The notes beneath the pieces are model-generated. The model saw nothing but the letters and a program-made list of their open reading frames with translations. It made no database searches and had not been told where the DNA came from. A stretch of DNA of 49,224 nt, from assembly GCA_042408595.1 (NCBI GenBank), contig JBHOQX010000076.1:1-49224 (forward strand), in the 5' to 3' direction. Positions 7,595-16,585 of the stretch are shown one piece after another (position 1 is the first letter of the stretch; each line of letters starts with the position of its first letter). The DNA is from JBHOQX01 sp042408595. Its GTDB lineage: Bacteria; Chloroflexota; Chloroflexia; Chloroflexales; Roseiflexaceae. The position numbers and the translations under genes are program-made.

Positions 7595-8755
7595 ATGCGA
7601 CGCCCGCCCGCCTGGTGGCTGTTCTGGGGCTCGGCCGCGCCCCTGGTCTACGCCCACGCCGGCTACCCGCTGCTGGCCGCCGCCCGCGGGCTGCTCCGGC
7701 CGCGCCCGGCTTCCTCCGGCACGGAGACGCCGATGGTGAGCGTGATTATTGCGGCGCACAACGAAGCGGCGCTCATCATACGCAAGCTGGACAACACCTT
7801 CGCCCTCGATTATCCGACGGATAAGATCGAGGTGATCGTCGCCTCGGACGGCTCGGACGATGCGACCGACGCGCTGGTGCGCGACTACGGCGACCCGCGG
7901 GTGCGCCTGCTGGCACTGCCGCGCCGCGGGAAGAACCAGGCGCTCAACGCCGCCGCGGCCGTGGCATACGGCGACATCCTGGTCTTCAGCGATGCCGACA
8001 CCCTGCTGCAGCCGGATGCGCTGCGGCGTCTGGTCGCTCCCTTCGCCGACCCATCGGTCGGCGGGGTCGGCGGCGAGCACCGCTACGGGAGCGGCCCGGC
8101 GGCCGACCTGAAACGCTGGCTCAAGGAGCTTCAGAGCCAGGCGGACGGACTGACCGCAGCCGAAGGGCAGCTCTACGCCATCCGGCGGTCGCTCTACCGT
8201 GCCATTCCGCCGGATGTGACCGACGACTTCTATGCGTCGGTGCAGGTGTGGGCGGCGCACCGCCGGCTGGTCTTCGCGCCCGGCGCCGTCGCGCGCGAGG
8301 TCGCCAGGCCGGCGCCGGGGGCAGAGCTGCAGCGCAAGGCGCGGATCGTCACTGGCTCGCTGAACGGATTGTGGCGCATGCGCGCACTGCTGAACCCGCG
8401 CGTGTACGGCTTCTACGCCGTGCAACTTTTCTCGCACAAGGTGCTGCGGCGCTTCAGCGTGTTCTTCTGGCTTGGCCTCGGCCTGAGCGCGCCGCGGCTC
8501 GCCCGGCGCGGCCGGCTGTACCGGGCGGCGGCGCTGGCGCAGGCCGGGGTGTGGGGCGTGGCGCTCGCCGGGGTGGCGCTGCGGGAGACCCCCGTAGGCC
8601 GGCTCCCGCCGCTGCGGCGCGCCCGGTCGTTCGCGATCGATCAGGCCGCGACGATCATCGCCCTATGGCGGATCGCCCGCGGCCGGCGGGGCCACCTGTG
8701 GACGCCGGCGCGCGCCCCCGCCGAGGCAGCGGAACGTAAGGCGCACCTAGCGTGA
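7595..8755 (+). CDS. Family 2 glycosyltransferase, membrane-associated (paralogue 1)
   Basis: 386 residues. Layout: N-terminal hydrophobic segment (WWLFWGSAAPLVYAHAGYPLL), GT-A domain with VSVIIAAHNEAALI, EVIVASDGSDDATD and the DXD-like VFSDADTLLQPD, then an ERQxR-region-like segment (ELQRKARIVTGSLNGLWRM), and C-terminal hydrophobic helices. This is the processive/ICA-type GT2 layout that resembles polysaccharide synthases. The next gene (8820-10040) has the same architecture and clear sequence likeness, so the pair looks like a tandem duplication. The start is ATG 7595, 4 bases after the preceding stop. Confidence 0.88.
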   Translation: MRRPPAWWLFWGSAAPLVYAHAGYPLLAAARGLLRPRPASSGTETPMVSVIIAAHNEAALIIRKLDNTFALDYPTDKIEVIVASDGSDDATDALVRDYGDPRVRLLALPRRGKNQALNAAAAVAYGDILVFSDADTLLQPDALRRLVAPFADPSVGGVGGEHRYGSGPAADLKRWLKELQSQADGLTAAEGQLYAIRRSLYRAIPPDVTDDFYASVQVWAAHRRLVFAPGAVAREVARPAPGAELQRKARIVTGSLNGLWRMRALLNPRVYGFYAVQLFSHKVLRRFSVFFWLGLGLSAPRLARRGRLYRAAALAQAGVWGVALAGVALRETPVGRLPPLRRARSFAIDQAATIIALWRIARGRRGHLWTPARAPAEAAERKAHLA

Positions 8756-8819
8756 TGGCCTTGGAGGGGGGTGCGATCCCGCGGCGTGGCTCGGCGACCG
8801 GCCCGATGGAGAACGACCT

Positions 8820-10040
8820 GTGTTCGGACGACTCTTCTGGCTGAGTGTTGGCAGCGTGGTCTACACCTATGCTGGCTACCCGGCGCTGCTGGCAGTGTTC
8901 GCCCGGCTGCGGCGGCGGCCGGCCGGCTCCGCGCCGATCACCCCGCCGGTGACGCTGCTGATCACCGCCTACAACGAAGAGGATGTCATCGCCCAGAAGC
9001 TGGAGAACAGCCTGGCGCTCGATTACCCGCGCGACCGGCTCCAGATCATCGTCGCTGCGGACGGGTCGAGCGACCGGACGGTCGAGATCGTGCAGGGCTT
9101 CGCCGGCCGGGGGGTGGAGTTGAGCTTCAGCCCACCGCGGCGCGGCAAAATGGCCGCGATCAACCGGGCGATACCGCACGCCCGCGGCGAGGTGATCGTT
9201 TTCTCCGATGCGAATAATCTGTACGCGCCCGACACGCTGCGCGCGCTGGTCCAACACTTCGCCGACCCGGCGGTCGGCGCGGTGAGCGGCACCAAGGTCA
9301 TTCTGCAGGGGGATGGCGCGCTGGGCGATTCGGAAGGGGTGTACGGCCGATACGAAGCGTTCATCAAGCGGCAGGAGACCCGGCTGAGTTCCTGCATCGG
9401 CGCGGTCGGGGAATGCATGGCGCTGCGCCGCGCGCTGTTCGAGGCACCGCCCGACACGATCATCAACGATGACTTCTACATGGCGATGCGGATCATCCAG
9501 CGCGGCTACCGTGTCGTGTTCGAGCCGCGCGCCCGATCGTACGAGCGCATCTCGCTCTCGGCGCGGGATGAAGTCGCGCGCCGGGCGCGGATCGTCGCCG
9601 GCCGCTACCAGGCGCTCGTGTTCGTGCCGCAGCTGCTCCCGCTGCGGCAGCCGCTGGTCGTGTGGCAGGCGGTGTCGCACAAGTTTCTGCGGCCGCTGGC
9701 GCCGTTCGCGATGATCCTGGCGCTGCTGGCGAACATCGGCGCGGTGATCTGGCCCGGCCGGGGCGGGCGCGGCGCGCTCTGGCGGCTCGCGCCGCCATAC
9801 GGCCGGCTGATGCTGGCGCTGCAGGGGGTATTTTACCTGCTTGCCTGGCTCGGCGGCCGCCTGGAGCGGACGAGCGCGGCCGGCAAGCTGCTCTATTTGC
9901 CGACCTTTCTGGTCAACAGCAACGCCGCGGCGGTGATCGGGCTCTATCGCTTCCTGACACGACGCCAGACGACGACCTGGCAGCGTGTGGAGCGGCGTGC
10001 TCCCGGGGCGCTGGACTACGCGCCGCCGTCCGACAGGTGA
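8820..10040 (+). CDS. Family 2 glycosyltransferase, membrane-associated (paralogue 2)
   Basis: 406 residues starting at GTG 8820, with GGAGA 8 bases upstream. N-terminal FWLSVGSVVYTYAGYPALLA parallels the preceding gene. GT-A motifs: VTLLITAYNEEDVIAQKLEN, QIIVAADGSSDRTVEIV, VFSDANNLYAPDTL (DXN in place of DXD), IINDDFYMAMRI, and a basic RRARIVAGRYQAL element. The C terminus has two or three hydrophobic helices. It probably adds a sugar on the cytoplasmic face of the membrane. It closes the first block of the locus; a 460-base intergenic region follows. Confidence 0.88.
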   Translation: MFGRLFWLSVGSVVYTYAGYPALLAVFARLRRRPAGSAPITPPVTLLITAYNEEDVIAQKLENSLALDYPRDRLQIIVAADGSSDRTVEIVQGFAGRGVELSFSPPRRGKMAAINRAIPHARGEVIVFSDANNLYAPDTLRALVQHFADPAVGAVSGTKVILQGDGALGDSEGVYGRYEAFIKRQETRLSSCIGAVGECMALRRALFEAPPDTIINDDFYMAMRIIQRGYRVVFEPRARSYERISLSARDEVARRARIVAGRYQALVFVPQLLPLRQPLVVWQAVSHKFLRPLAPFAMILALLANIGAVIWPGRGGRGALWRLAPPYGRLMLALQGVFYLLAWLGGRLERTSAAGKLLYLPTFLVNSNAAAVIGLYRFLTRRQTTTWQRVERRAPGALDYAPPSDR

Positions 10041-10503
10041 CAGGATGTACATCATGATGGAGACTGGCGAGTCTGCGTGCGCGCCAGGCATCATCTTCAT
10101 GTACAGGATGGAGGGGGTGGGGAGGTTTGACGGGGCGAAGCCCCTCCGAAACCTGGTCGTTTGCCCGCACACCCACGTTACGGCGCGGATGTGCGGGCAA
10201 ACGACCACGGTGGTGGACCGCGGGCCGCCACATCTGGTGCGGTCGACCTCGCACACCCGATTCATTCGAACCGCGAAGCGGCGGTGTACGCACTGGAAAG
10301 TAACAGTTTCGTCAGATTCGCCGGATTGAATACTTCCATCGCACAAAAGCACGTTATACAGTGTACAAGGTGACTTTGCCACTTGTGGTAAGCCTGTGGG
10401 CAGGAACGAAGACGTAAGTCCCATTCTGTCACTAACGTTCTCTTCCACACTTGCGCTATTCGTCGCGGCCGGCAGTTGAAGCTCTTTAAAGGAGGAACCA
10501 TTC
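10041..10503. other. Intergenic region with two inverted repeats upstream of the wzz-like gene
   Basis: Holds an imperfect TGTACAT-type inverted repeat (about 10044-10104), a MITE-core-like GGGGCGAAGCCCC hairpin (about 10115-10153) and a perfect 18-bp inverted repeat (10154-10207). The right half is more AT-rich and contains TTATACA near 10354, a candidate -10 for the downstream genes, without a confident -35. Confidence 0.5.
10154..10207. repeat. Perfect 18-bp inverted repeat
   Basis: TGGTCGTTTGCCCGCACA (10154-10171) is exactly reverse-complemented at 10190-10207, with an 18-base spacer. There is no T-run on either side, so it is not an obvious intrinsic terminator. It directly follows a MITE-core-like hairpin. 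Confidence 0.9.
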
Positions 10504-11193
10504 GTGAGCTTGCAGACGTTTATCCGGGTCATACTGCGGAACTGGTGGCTGATCCTGCTGACGATGCTGCTGACAACAGGGAGCGCGGCGTTCTTCGTAC
10601 TCCGTCAGCAGCCGGTCTACCAGGCGTTAACCACGATCGAATTGAAGCCGAGCGTAGCGATCGAGGATCCCAACTCGATCCTGAATGTCGTGAACGCACT
10701 GACCCGGCGCAACACGATCAATACCATCGCACGCAAGGCAACCAGCAGCACTATGCAGGAGCAGGTCGCCAAGAAACTAAATGTTTCGAAGGATGTGATC
10801 GCCGACGCGAACATCACCGCGATCGCGCTCCCGGAGACCAACCTGATCGAGATCCGCGCGGAAAGCACCGATCCCGCGTTCGCCGCGCAGATCTGCAACA
10901 CGGTAGCGCAGGCGGTGCTCGGCCAGACGCTTGAGAAGGTCATCGAGATGGAAGTGATCGACCCGGCCACGCCGCCGACGAGCGCCATCGCGCCGCAGCC
11001 GCTGCGGGTCATCACCCTGGCCCTGCTGTTCGGGCTGGCGCTCGGGATCGTCTTCGCACTGATCGAGTACACGCTGCAGCAACTGCGCGCCTCGGGCTGG
11101 CGCCTGAGCGATGATGGCCTCGGCGGCCGCCCGCTGGCGACGGCAGGTGCAGAACAGGCGACCGGCGGGACGCGGCGCACCGATGGTTCGTAA
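10504..11193 (+). CDS. Wzz-type chain-length determinant / polysaccharide co-polymerase
   Basis: 229 residues starting at GTG 10504, with AAAGGAGGA 8 bases upstream. Two transmembrane helices flank an extracytoplasmic domain: about 12-33 (NWWLILLTMLLTTGSAAFFVL) and about 162-188 (VITLALLFGLALGIVFALIEY). The Pro-rich motif just before TM2 (DPATPPTSAIAPQPLR) is a hallmark of Wzz/PCP proteins. Such proteins set polymer length together with Wzy. The cytoplasmic tail is short and has no Walker motifs, so there is no fused tyrosine kinase, and no separate kinase gene is visible nearby. It is 12 bases upstream of the polymerase-like gene. Confidence 0.9.
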   Translation: MSLQTFIRVILRNWWLILLTMLLTTGSAAFFVLRQQPVYQALTTIELKPSVAIEDPNSILNVVNALTRRNTINTIARKATSSTMQEQVAKKLNVSKDVIADANITAIALPETNLIEIRAESTDPAFAAQICNTVAQAVLGQTLEKVIEMEVIDPATPPTSAIAPQPLRVITLALLFGLALGIVFALIEYTLQQLRASGWRLSDDGLGGRPLATAGAEQATGGTRRTDGS

Positions 11194-11205
11194 GCTGAGG
11201 GCTTG

Positions 11206-12711
11206 ATGAATACGACGCACGTCTTCGGGCGCGGCCCCTTCGGCGATGCCGTGCAGCGGCCGGTCTGGTGGATCGTGGCGGTCGGCATAGTGAGCGTGGC
11301 GGCCGGGTTCGTCATCTCGCGCGACCTCCCGCTCCTGCTGATCGGCTATGTCATCGTTGCGGCCGGGGTGGCGCTGCTGGCATTCACCAGGCCGGAGTAC
11401 GCCGCGGCGGTGCTCCTGGTGATCAACTGGGGCAACTTCGGCGATGTGTTGATCAGGTATCACGGCCTGCCGTCGATCGTAAAGCCGCTCGTCGCACTGC
11501 TCTTCCTGGTCGTGATCGTGCAGCGCTTCGGGCCGCGGCGCAAGCCGCTGGTCTCGGATCCGGTGATCTGGTGTGTGCTGGCGTATGTCTTGATCACCGC
11601 GCTTGGGCTGCTGTACGCCCGCTACACCGGGCGCGTCGAGTACGAGTTGGTCGAGCTGCTGAAGGACACCGTCACCTTCTTCATCCTGATCAACCTGCTC
11701 GGCAGCCGGGCCGCGTTCGAGCGGATGGTCTGGATGCTGCTGGCCGTCGGGGCGCTCCTGGGGACGCTCGCCGTCTACCAGGAGATCACCAAGACCTACG
11801 ACTGGAACTACGGCGGCCTGGCGCTGAACGCGGTCGCGCAGATCGCCGAGGGGATGTCCAACCGGGCGCGTGCGGCCGGCACGATCGGCGACCCGAACTT
11901 CTTCGGCCAGCAGCTGGTCGTGCTGGTGCCGCTCGGCCTCTGGGCGGCGCTCAACGGCCGCACCTGGCGCGGCAAGTTCTTCGGCGCCTATGCGACGCTC
12001 GCCTGCCTGGCCGGCATCGGGCTCAGCTTCTCGCGCGGGGCGTACCTGGCGACGATCGTCGTGCTGGTGCTCTACGCGATGTACGTCAAGCTCGATCCGC
12101 GCTACCTGCTGGTGTTGCCGCTGATCGGCGCGCTGCTGTGGGTCGCGCCGCCGGAGTTCCGCGCGCGCTTCGACACGCTCGATGAGATCATTCCCGGCGC
12201 GAACCTGACCGGGACGTACAACGACGATTCGATCCAGGGGCGCTCGGTCAAGATCGCCGTCGGCCTGGCGATGTTCGGCGACCACCCCTTCCTGGGGGTC
12301 GGGCGCGGCAACTACCGCCTGTACTACCCGGACTACATCCGGCGGCTCGGCGGCGCGCAGTACGATACACAGCGCGACGCGCACAACCTGTACCTCGGCC
12401 TCGCCGCGGAACAGGGGCTGCTCGGGCTGGCGGCGTTCGGCGGATTGATCGCCACGGCGATCTGGCGCATCAGGCGGGCGCGGCGGTGGTTCAGCTACGC
12501 CGGGGAGCAGCGGATGGCCGACCTTTCAGTGGCGCTGATCGTCGGTTTTGCCGGCTACCTGGTGACGGCGATCTTCTTGCACGGCGCGTACCTCTTCTTC
12601 CTCTGGCTACAACTCGCTATGATCGTCGCGATGGCGACGATTGCGCGTGGCGAAGCTGCAGGAGAGGCATGGGAACGGGTCACCGCCAGATCTACGGTCA
12701 TCGGGATCTAG
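11206..12711 (+). CDS. O-antigen ligase/polymerase-family membrane protein (Wzy-like)
   Basis: 501 residues with about ten to twelve hydrophobic segments. The large extracytoplasmic loop contains GVGRGNYRLYYPDY and then DAHNLYLGLAAEQGLLGL, the standard Wzy_C/O-antigen ligase signature (H in DxHN). The earlier GTIGDPNFFGQQLVVLVPL motif is also typical of bacterial O-antigen polymerases in this family. Between Wzz-like and Wzx-like genes, polymerisation of lipid-linked repeat units is the likeliest role. Start ATG 11206 has GAGG 5 bases upstream; a TTG at 11203 is in frame. A long perfect palindrome follows the stop. Confidence 0.87.
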   Translation: MNTTHVFGRGPFGDAVQRPVWWIVAVGIVSVAAGFVISRDLPLLLIGYVIVAAGVALLAFTRPEYAAAVLLVINWGNFGDVLIRYHGLPSIVKPLVALLFLVVIVQRFGPRRKPLVSDPVIWCVLAYVLITALGLLYARYTGRVEYELVELLKDTVTFFILINLLGSRAAFERMVWMLLAVGALLGTLAVYQEITKTYDWNYGGLALNAVAQIAEGMSNRARAAGTIGDPNFFGQQLVVLVPLGLWAALNGRTWRGKFFGAYATLACLAGIGLSFSRGAYLATIVVLVLYAMYVKLDPRYLLVLPLIGALLWVAPPEFRARFDTLDEIIPGANLTGTYNDDSIQGRSVKIAVGLAMFGDHPFLGVGRGNYRLYYPDYIRRLGGAQYDTQRDAHNLYLGLAAEQGLLGLAAFGGLIATAIWRIRRARRWFSYAGEQRMADLSVALIVGFAGYLVTAIFLHGAYLFFLWLQLAMIVAMATIARGEAAGEAWERVTARSTVIGI

Positions 12712-12723
12712 CACCTTTCCGGC

Positions 12724-12755
12724 GCGCAGCGTGGCGGGCGCCCGCCACGCTGCGC
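12724..12755. terminator. 32-bp perfect palindrome after the polymerase gene
   Basis: Two 16-base arms (GCGCAGCGTGGCGGGC and its exact complement) with no spacer, 13 bases after the wzy-like stop. It can form a very stable hairpin but lacks a proper T-run (TTGTG follows). It probably ends or stabilises the transcript. Similar zero-loop palindromes follow other genes at 29957 and 30389. Confidence 0.6.
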
Positions 12756-12848
12756 TTGTGACGGAAGCACACTGAAAGCATCACCACTCTTCCCGCTGTT
12801 CGTGCTCCGCGCCGATATGCTAGCCGGAGCAGAAGATGAGGCCAGTTC

Positions 12849-14318
12849 ATGTCGCCCTCTACTAGCCAAGCATTGCAATCAACCGCAGCGACGGCGGTGC
12901 GCAGCACATTTTGGTCGTTCCTGTCCTTTCTCTCTGGACGTGTGCTAACGTTCGTCACCACCATCGTGCTGGCAGCGCTGCTCACGCCGACCGAGTTTGG
13001 GGTGGTCGCCTATTGTATGGTGGCGATGGCCTATCTAGAATTGCTGAACAATTTCGGTATCGGTCAGGCGCTAGTCACGCGGCGCGACCGGGTCCAAGAG
13101 GCGGCCAACGCTGCGTTCTGGGTGGGTCTGGGATCGAGCACGCTGCTCTTCGGGATAGGCTGGATCGCGGCGCCATTCATTGCGCAGTTCTTCCGCACAC
13201 CGGAAATCGTGCCGATGTTCCGCGTCCTGGCGCTGATCCTGCTGCTGGGCGGGATCAGCACCGTGCCAATGGCGCTGATCCAGCGCGACCTGCGCTTCAA
13301 AGCGTACCTCCTCCCATCTGTTGGGCGCGATATTGTCAGGGGTGCGGTCGGCATCGGCCTGGCGCTGGCTGGCTACGGCCCGTGGGCGCTGATCTGGTCG
13401 GAGGTGGTGAGCCGGGCGATCGAGGCTGCCGGAGCATGGCTGCTGGTGCGCTGGCGGCCGACTGCCGCCTTCGATGCCACGATCATGCGCTCTATGCTAG
13501 CCTTTGGTAGCCATATGATCCTGATCGCGCTGATTGGTACGCTCATGGCGAACGTTGATTATCTGCTGGTTGGGCGTATTCTCGGGAGCGCCGCTCTCGC
13601 CTATTACATGCTGGCATACCGCTTGCCTGAGATCGTGATCCGCAACACCAACGATGTGGTGGCGCGGGTTGCCTTTCCACTTATGGCGCAGATGCAGAGC
13701 GATCGGGAGCATCTGCGCCAGACGTACTTCGGCTATCTGCGCTCAATCTCGCTGTTTGCCTTTCCCGCCGGCGTTGGGCTGGCGCTCGTGACGGCGCCAT
13801 TTATCCAAATCTTTTATCCGCCAGCGTGGCAGTCAGCTATTCGTCCGATGCAAGTGATCTCGATCCAAATGGCGATCGCCTCGATCTCATATGTGCCGGG
13901 GATTATTTATAAAGCGATTAACCGTCCTGAGATACTAACTCGCCTGGCGTTGCTGAAACTCCCGGTTATCGTGATTGTGCTGTGGTATGGGACACGCTGG
14001 GGGATCGACGGGGTGGCGGGAAGCGGACTGGCGCTCGCGATCGCGAGTAGTGTACTCGACTGTGCAGTGGTGCAGCGCGTGCTCGGTTTTGCGTGGGGCG
14101 ATCTGTATCGGTCGCTGGCGCCGTCGGCGATCTGTGCTGCGTTGATGGGCCTGGTCGTGCTCGGCTTCAATCGGCTGGTTCCAACCGGCGGGATACTGGA
14201 GATAGTTCTGAATATTCTGCTCGGCGCGGCGACCTACATTTTGGGGCTGCTGCTGCTGAGCCGCGAGACGGTAGTGCAGGCCCAAACGGCGCTCCGGGCT
14301 GCGATCTCGCGTCCGTAG
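12849..14318 (+). CDS. Wzx-type polysaccharide flippase (MOP superfamily)
   Basis: 489 residues with about twelve to fourteen hydrophobic helices. N-terminal features FWSFLSFLSGRVLTFVTTIVL and LTPTEFGVVAYCMVAMAYLELLNNFGIGQALVTRRD match the PST/WzxC branch of lipopolysaccharide-biosynthesis flippases, which move lipid-linked repeat units across the membrane. Its base composition is less GC-biased than the neighbours, for example TTATTTATAAAGCGATTAA near 13904, with more A/T in third positions; this hints at separate acquisition. Start ATG 12849 has GAGG 7 bases upstream. Confidence 0.92.
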   Translation: MSPSTSQALQSTAATAVRSTFWSFLSFLSGRVLTFVTTIVLAALLTPTEFGVVAYCMVAMAYLELLNNFGIGQALVTRRDRVQEAANAAFWVGLGSSTLLFGIGWIAAPFIAQFFRTPEIVPMFRVLALILLLGGISTVPMALIQRDLRFKAYLLPSVGRDIVRGAVGIGLALAGYGPWALIWSEVVSRAIEAAGAWLLVRWRPTAAFDATIMRSMLAFGSHMILIALIGTLMANVDYLLVGRILGSAALAYYMLAYRLPEIVIRNTNDVVARVAFPLMAQMQSDREHLRQTYFGYLRSISLFAFPAGVGLALVTAPFIQIFYPPAWQSAIRPMQVISIQMAIASISYVPGIIYKAINRPEILTRLALLKLPVIVIVLWYGTRWGIDGVAGSGLALAIASSVLDCAVVQRVLGFAWGDLYRSLAPSAICAALMGLVVLGFNRLVPTGGILEIVLNILLGAATYILGLLLLSRETVVQAQTALRAAISRP

Positions 14319-14457
14319 CGCTGTAGGAGCGGGCGCACCACCGAGTCTTTGCGAGACGCCTAGCGATGGATCCTGGCCCCACACACAGGATCATACCGGT
14401 GCCCTTGCAAATCCGGTGGTGCAGCAAGATCGACGCCGAAATCCACCGGGGGCCACC

Positions 14458-15432
14458 ATGCAGATCAGTGCCATCATTACCGCCTATAACTGCGAAGCCT
14501 ACATCGGCGATGCGATCAAGAGCGTGCTGGCGCAGACGCGCCAGCCGGATGAGATCGTTGTGGTGGACGATGGATCGACGGATGGAACCGCGGCGATTGT
14601 ACGGTCGTACGCTGCTGCTGGCGTGCGGTATGTCTGGCAGGAGAACGGCGGCCCCGGCGCAGCCCGGAACCGCGGGATCGCCGAGACCAGCGGCGCGCTG
14701 GTCTGCTTCCTGGACGGCGACGACCTCTGGCTGCCGGAGAAGACCGCCCGCCAGGAAGCGTTGCTTGCCGCTAACCCACAGACTGGAATGGTCACGTGCG
14801 ACCGCTGGACGTGGAATGTGATCCACAACAAGCGTCGGTTTGACCGCTACGGGGTTGCACCGGGTCGGTCGCTGCGCCGCGAGATTCTGGTGCGAAACGT
14901 CATCGGCAATCCGTCGATGGTGATGATCCGTCGCAGCGTGCTTGATGCGGTCGGCGGCTTCGACCCGGCGATCCGCTGGGCCGAAGACTGGGAAATGTGG
15001 ATTCGCGTGGCAGCGCGCGCCGAGATCCGGGTTGTGCCCGTGCCACTCATGATCTACCGGTCGCACACTAGCGGGCTCTCGCACACCAATCTCTGGGCGC
15101 GCTTTGGTGGTCAGCGTCGCATCGCAGCACGGGCGATTGGGCTGTATGCGCCGGCGCATGCCCGCCCGTTGCTGCTGCTGCGCTCATGGAGCCTCGCCGA
15201 GCACGCCCGGGCGGTGTACGCCGTGCGCTACGGCTTGCCACTCCCGCAGCGCATGCGCCATATCATCGCGGCGCTGATCTCGAACCCGTTCGAGCAGCCG
15301 GCGGCCAAGCTGAAGCTGGTCATCCACGGCCTGCTCGGCGAAGAGCCATATCACCGCGCGAAGCGCCGGCTGCGGGAGGCGCTCGGGCGCGGGGAACGGC
15401 CGCCGCGCGTGGAGGAGCTGCCGCTGCCATGA
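14458..15432 (+). CDS. Family 2 glycosyltransferase
   Basis: 324 residues from ATG 14458, where the protein begins directly with the GT-A strand MQISAIITAYNCEAYIGDAI. Further motifs: EIVVVDDGSTDGT, the acceptor-side GGPGAARNRGIAE, and the metal site LVCFLDGDDLWLPEK (DXDD). IRWAEDWEMWIRVAA matches the ED region typical of GT2 acceptor binding. An in-frame upstream start at 14416 adds 14 unlikely residues. The ribosome-binding site is poor. The gene overlaps the next by 4 bases (ATGA), indicating translational coupling. Confidence 0.9.
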   Translation: MQISAIITAYNCEAYIGDAIKSVLAQTRQPDEIVVVDDGSTDGTAAIVRSYAAAGVRYVWQENGGPGAARNRGIAETSGALVCFLDGDDLWLPEKTARQEALLAANPQTGMVTCDRWTWNVIHNKRRFDRYGVAPGRSLRREILVRNVIGNPSMVMIRRSVLDAVGGFDPAIRWAEDWEMWIRVAARAEIRVVPVPLMIYRSHTSGLSHTNLWARFGGQRRIAARAIGLYAPAHARPLLLLRSWSLAEHARAVYAVRYGLPLPQRMRHIIAALISNPFEQPAAKLKLVIHGLLGEEPYHRAKRRLREALGRGERPPRVEELPLP

Positions 15433-16574
15433 GACGGCTGCGTATCCTTCAACTCGTCGCGTCCCTGTCGGTCGGCGGGGCCGAGCGCCTGCTCCCTGGC
15501 CTGGTCGGGGGGCTGGACCGCGAGCGGTTCGACGTGCGGATCTGCAGCCTGGGCCGCAGCCAGGCGCTGGCGGACGAGATCGGCCGCCTCGGCGTTCCGG
15601 TGCATGTGCTCGGCATCGAGCGGTTCTACGACCCGCGGGCGGCAGCGGCGCTCGCGCGTTTCGTGCGCGCCGGGCAGATCGATGTGATCCACACCCACCT
15701 GACAGAGGCGGATGTCGTCGGGCGGATCGTCGGCCGGGCGCTCGGCGTCGCGGTCGTCTCGACGCTGCACTCGCTGCCGGAAGGATATGAACGACAAAAC
15801 ATCCACCGCCGGGCGCTGCAAAAGCTGACCGCGCGGCATCTGGCGACGCGGCTGGTTGCGGTGTCGCCGGGGGTGCGGCAGCGCTTCATCCATGCTTGGC
15901 GAGTGCCCGAGGAGCGGATCGTCGCGATCAATAACTCGGTGCCGATGGAGGCGTACCTGCGCCTTCCGGAGGGTGCGCCGGTCATACCCGGGGCCGGCCC
16001 GCTGGTGACGAACATTGGGCGGCTGTCGGAGCCGAAGGCGCAGGACGTGCTGCTGCGGGCGGCGGCCCAGGTGCTGCGCGCCCGGCCCGGCACTCGCCTC
16101 TGGATCGTCGGGCAGGGGCCGCTCGAAGCCAGGCTCAAGGCCCAGGCCGCGGCGCTCGGGATCAGCGAGCAGGTGACCTTCACCGGGCTGCGCCGCGATA
16201 TTCCGCACATCCTTGCGCAAAGCGATCTGTTCGTGCTTTCGTCGCGCTGGGAGGGGCTGCCGGTCACTGCCGTGGAGGCGATGGCCGCGGCGCGGCCGTG
16301 TGTGTTGACCCGGGTCGGTGGCGTGCCCGATCTGATCGATGACGGCGTGGAGGGCCGGCTTGTCCCGCCCGAGTCGCCGGAGGCGCTAGCCGCTGCGCTG
16401 TTGGAGTTGTTGAACGATCCGGCGCGGCGGCTGGCGATGGGCCGGGCGGCCCGGGCGCGGGTCCAGCGCGATTTCGGCATGGAGCGCTACATCGCCCAGC
16501 ACGCCGCGTTGTACGAAGCGGCCGTCGGCCGGCCGCCCGATGCGGAGCGCATGTCGCTGACGCGGGGCGCGTGA
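15429..16574 (+). CDS. Family 4 glycosyltransferase
   Basis: 381 residues. The GT-B N-terminal motif ILQLVASLSVGGAERLLPGL (Gly-rich acceptor loop) starts the protein at ATG 15429, which overlaps the previous stop. The donor domain has VTNIGRLSEPKAQDVLLRAA, FTGLRRDIPHILAQSDLFVL and SRWEGLPVTAVEAMAAARPCV (E-x7-E). Predicted to be a cytoplasmic retaining enzyme using an NDP-sugar. The longer frame from 15186 lies inside the previous gene and is rejected. It ends 12 bases before the next GT4 start. Confidence 0.9.
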   Translation: MRRLRILQLVASLSVGGAERLLPGLVGGLDRERFDVRICSLGRSQALADEIGRLGVPVHVLGIERFYDPRAAAALARFVRAGQIDVIHTHLTEADVVGRIVGRALGVAVVSTLHSLPEGYERQNIHRRALQKLTARHLATRLVAVSPGVRQRFIHAWRVPEERIVAINNSVPMEAYLRLPEGAPVIPGAGPLVTNIGRLSEPKAQDVLLRAAAQVLRARPGTRLWIVGQGPLEARLKAQAAALGISEQVTFTGLRRDIPHILAQSDLFVLSSRWEGLPVTAVEAMAAARPCVLTRVGGVPDLIDDGVEGRLVPPESPEALAAALLELLNDPARRLAMGRAARARVQRDFGMERYIAQHAALYEAAVGRPPDAERMSLTRGA

Positions 16575-16585
16575 GTGGAGGGGCG

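Noticed and set aside
10777..12384. 535-residue minus-strand frame opposite the wzz- and wzy-like genes
   Set aside because: Low-complexity Arg/Gln/His/Asp-rich translation typical of antisense frames.
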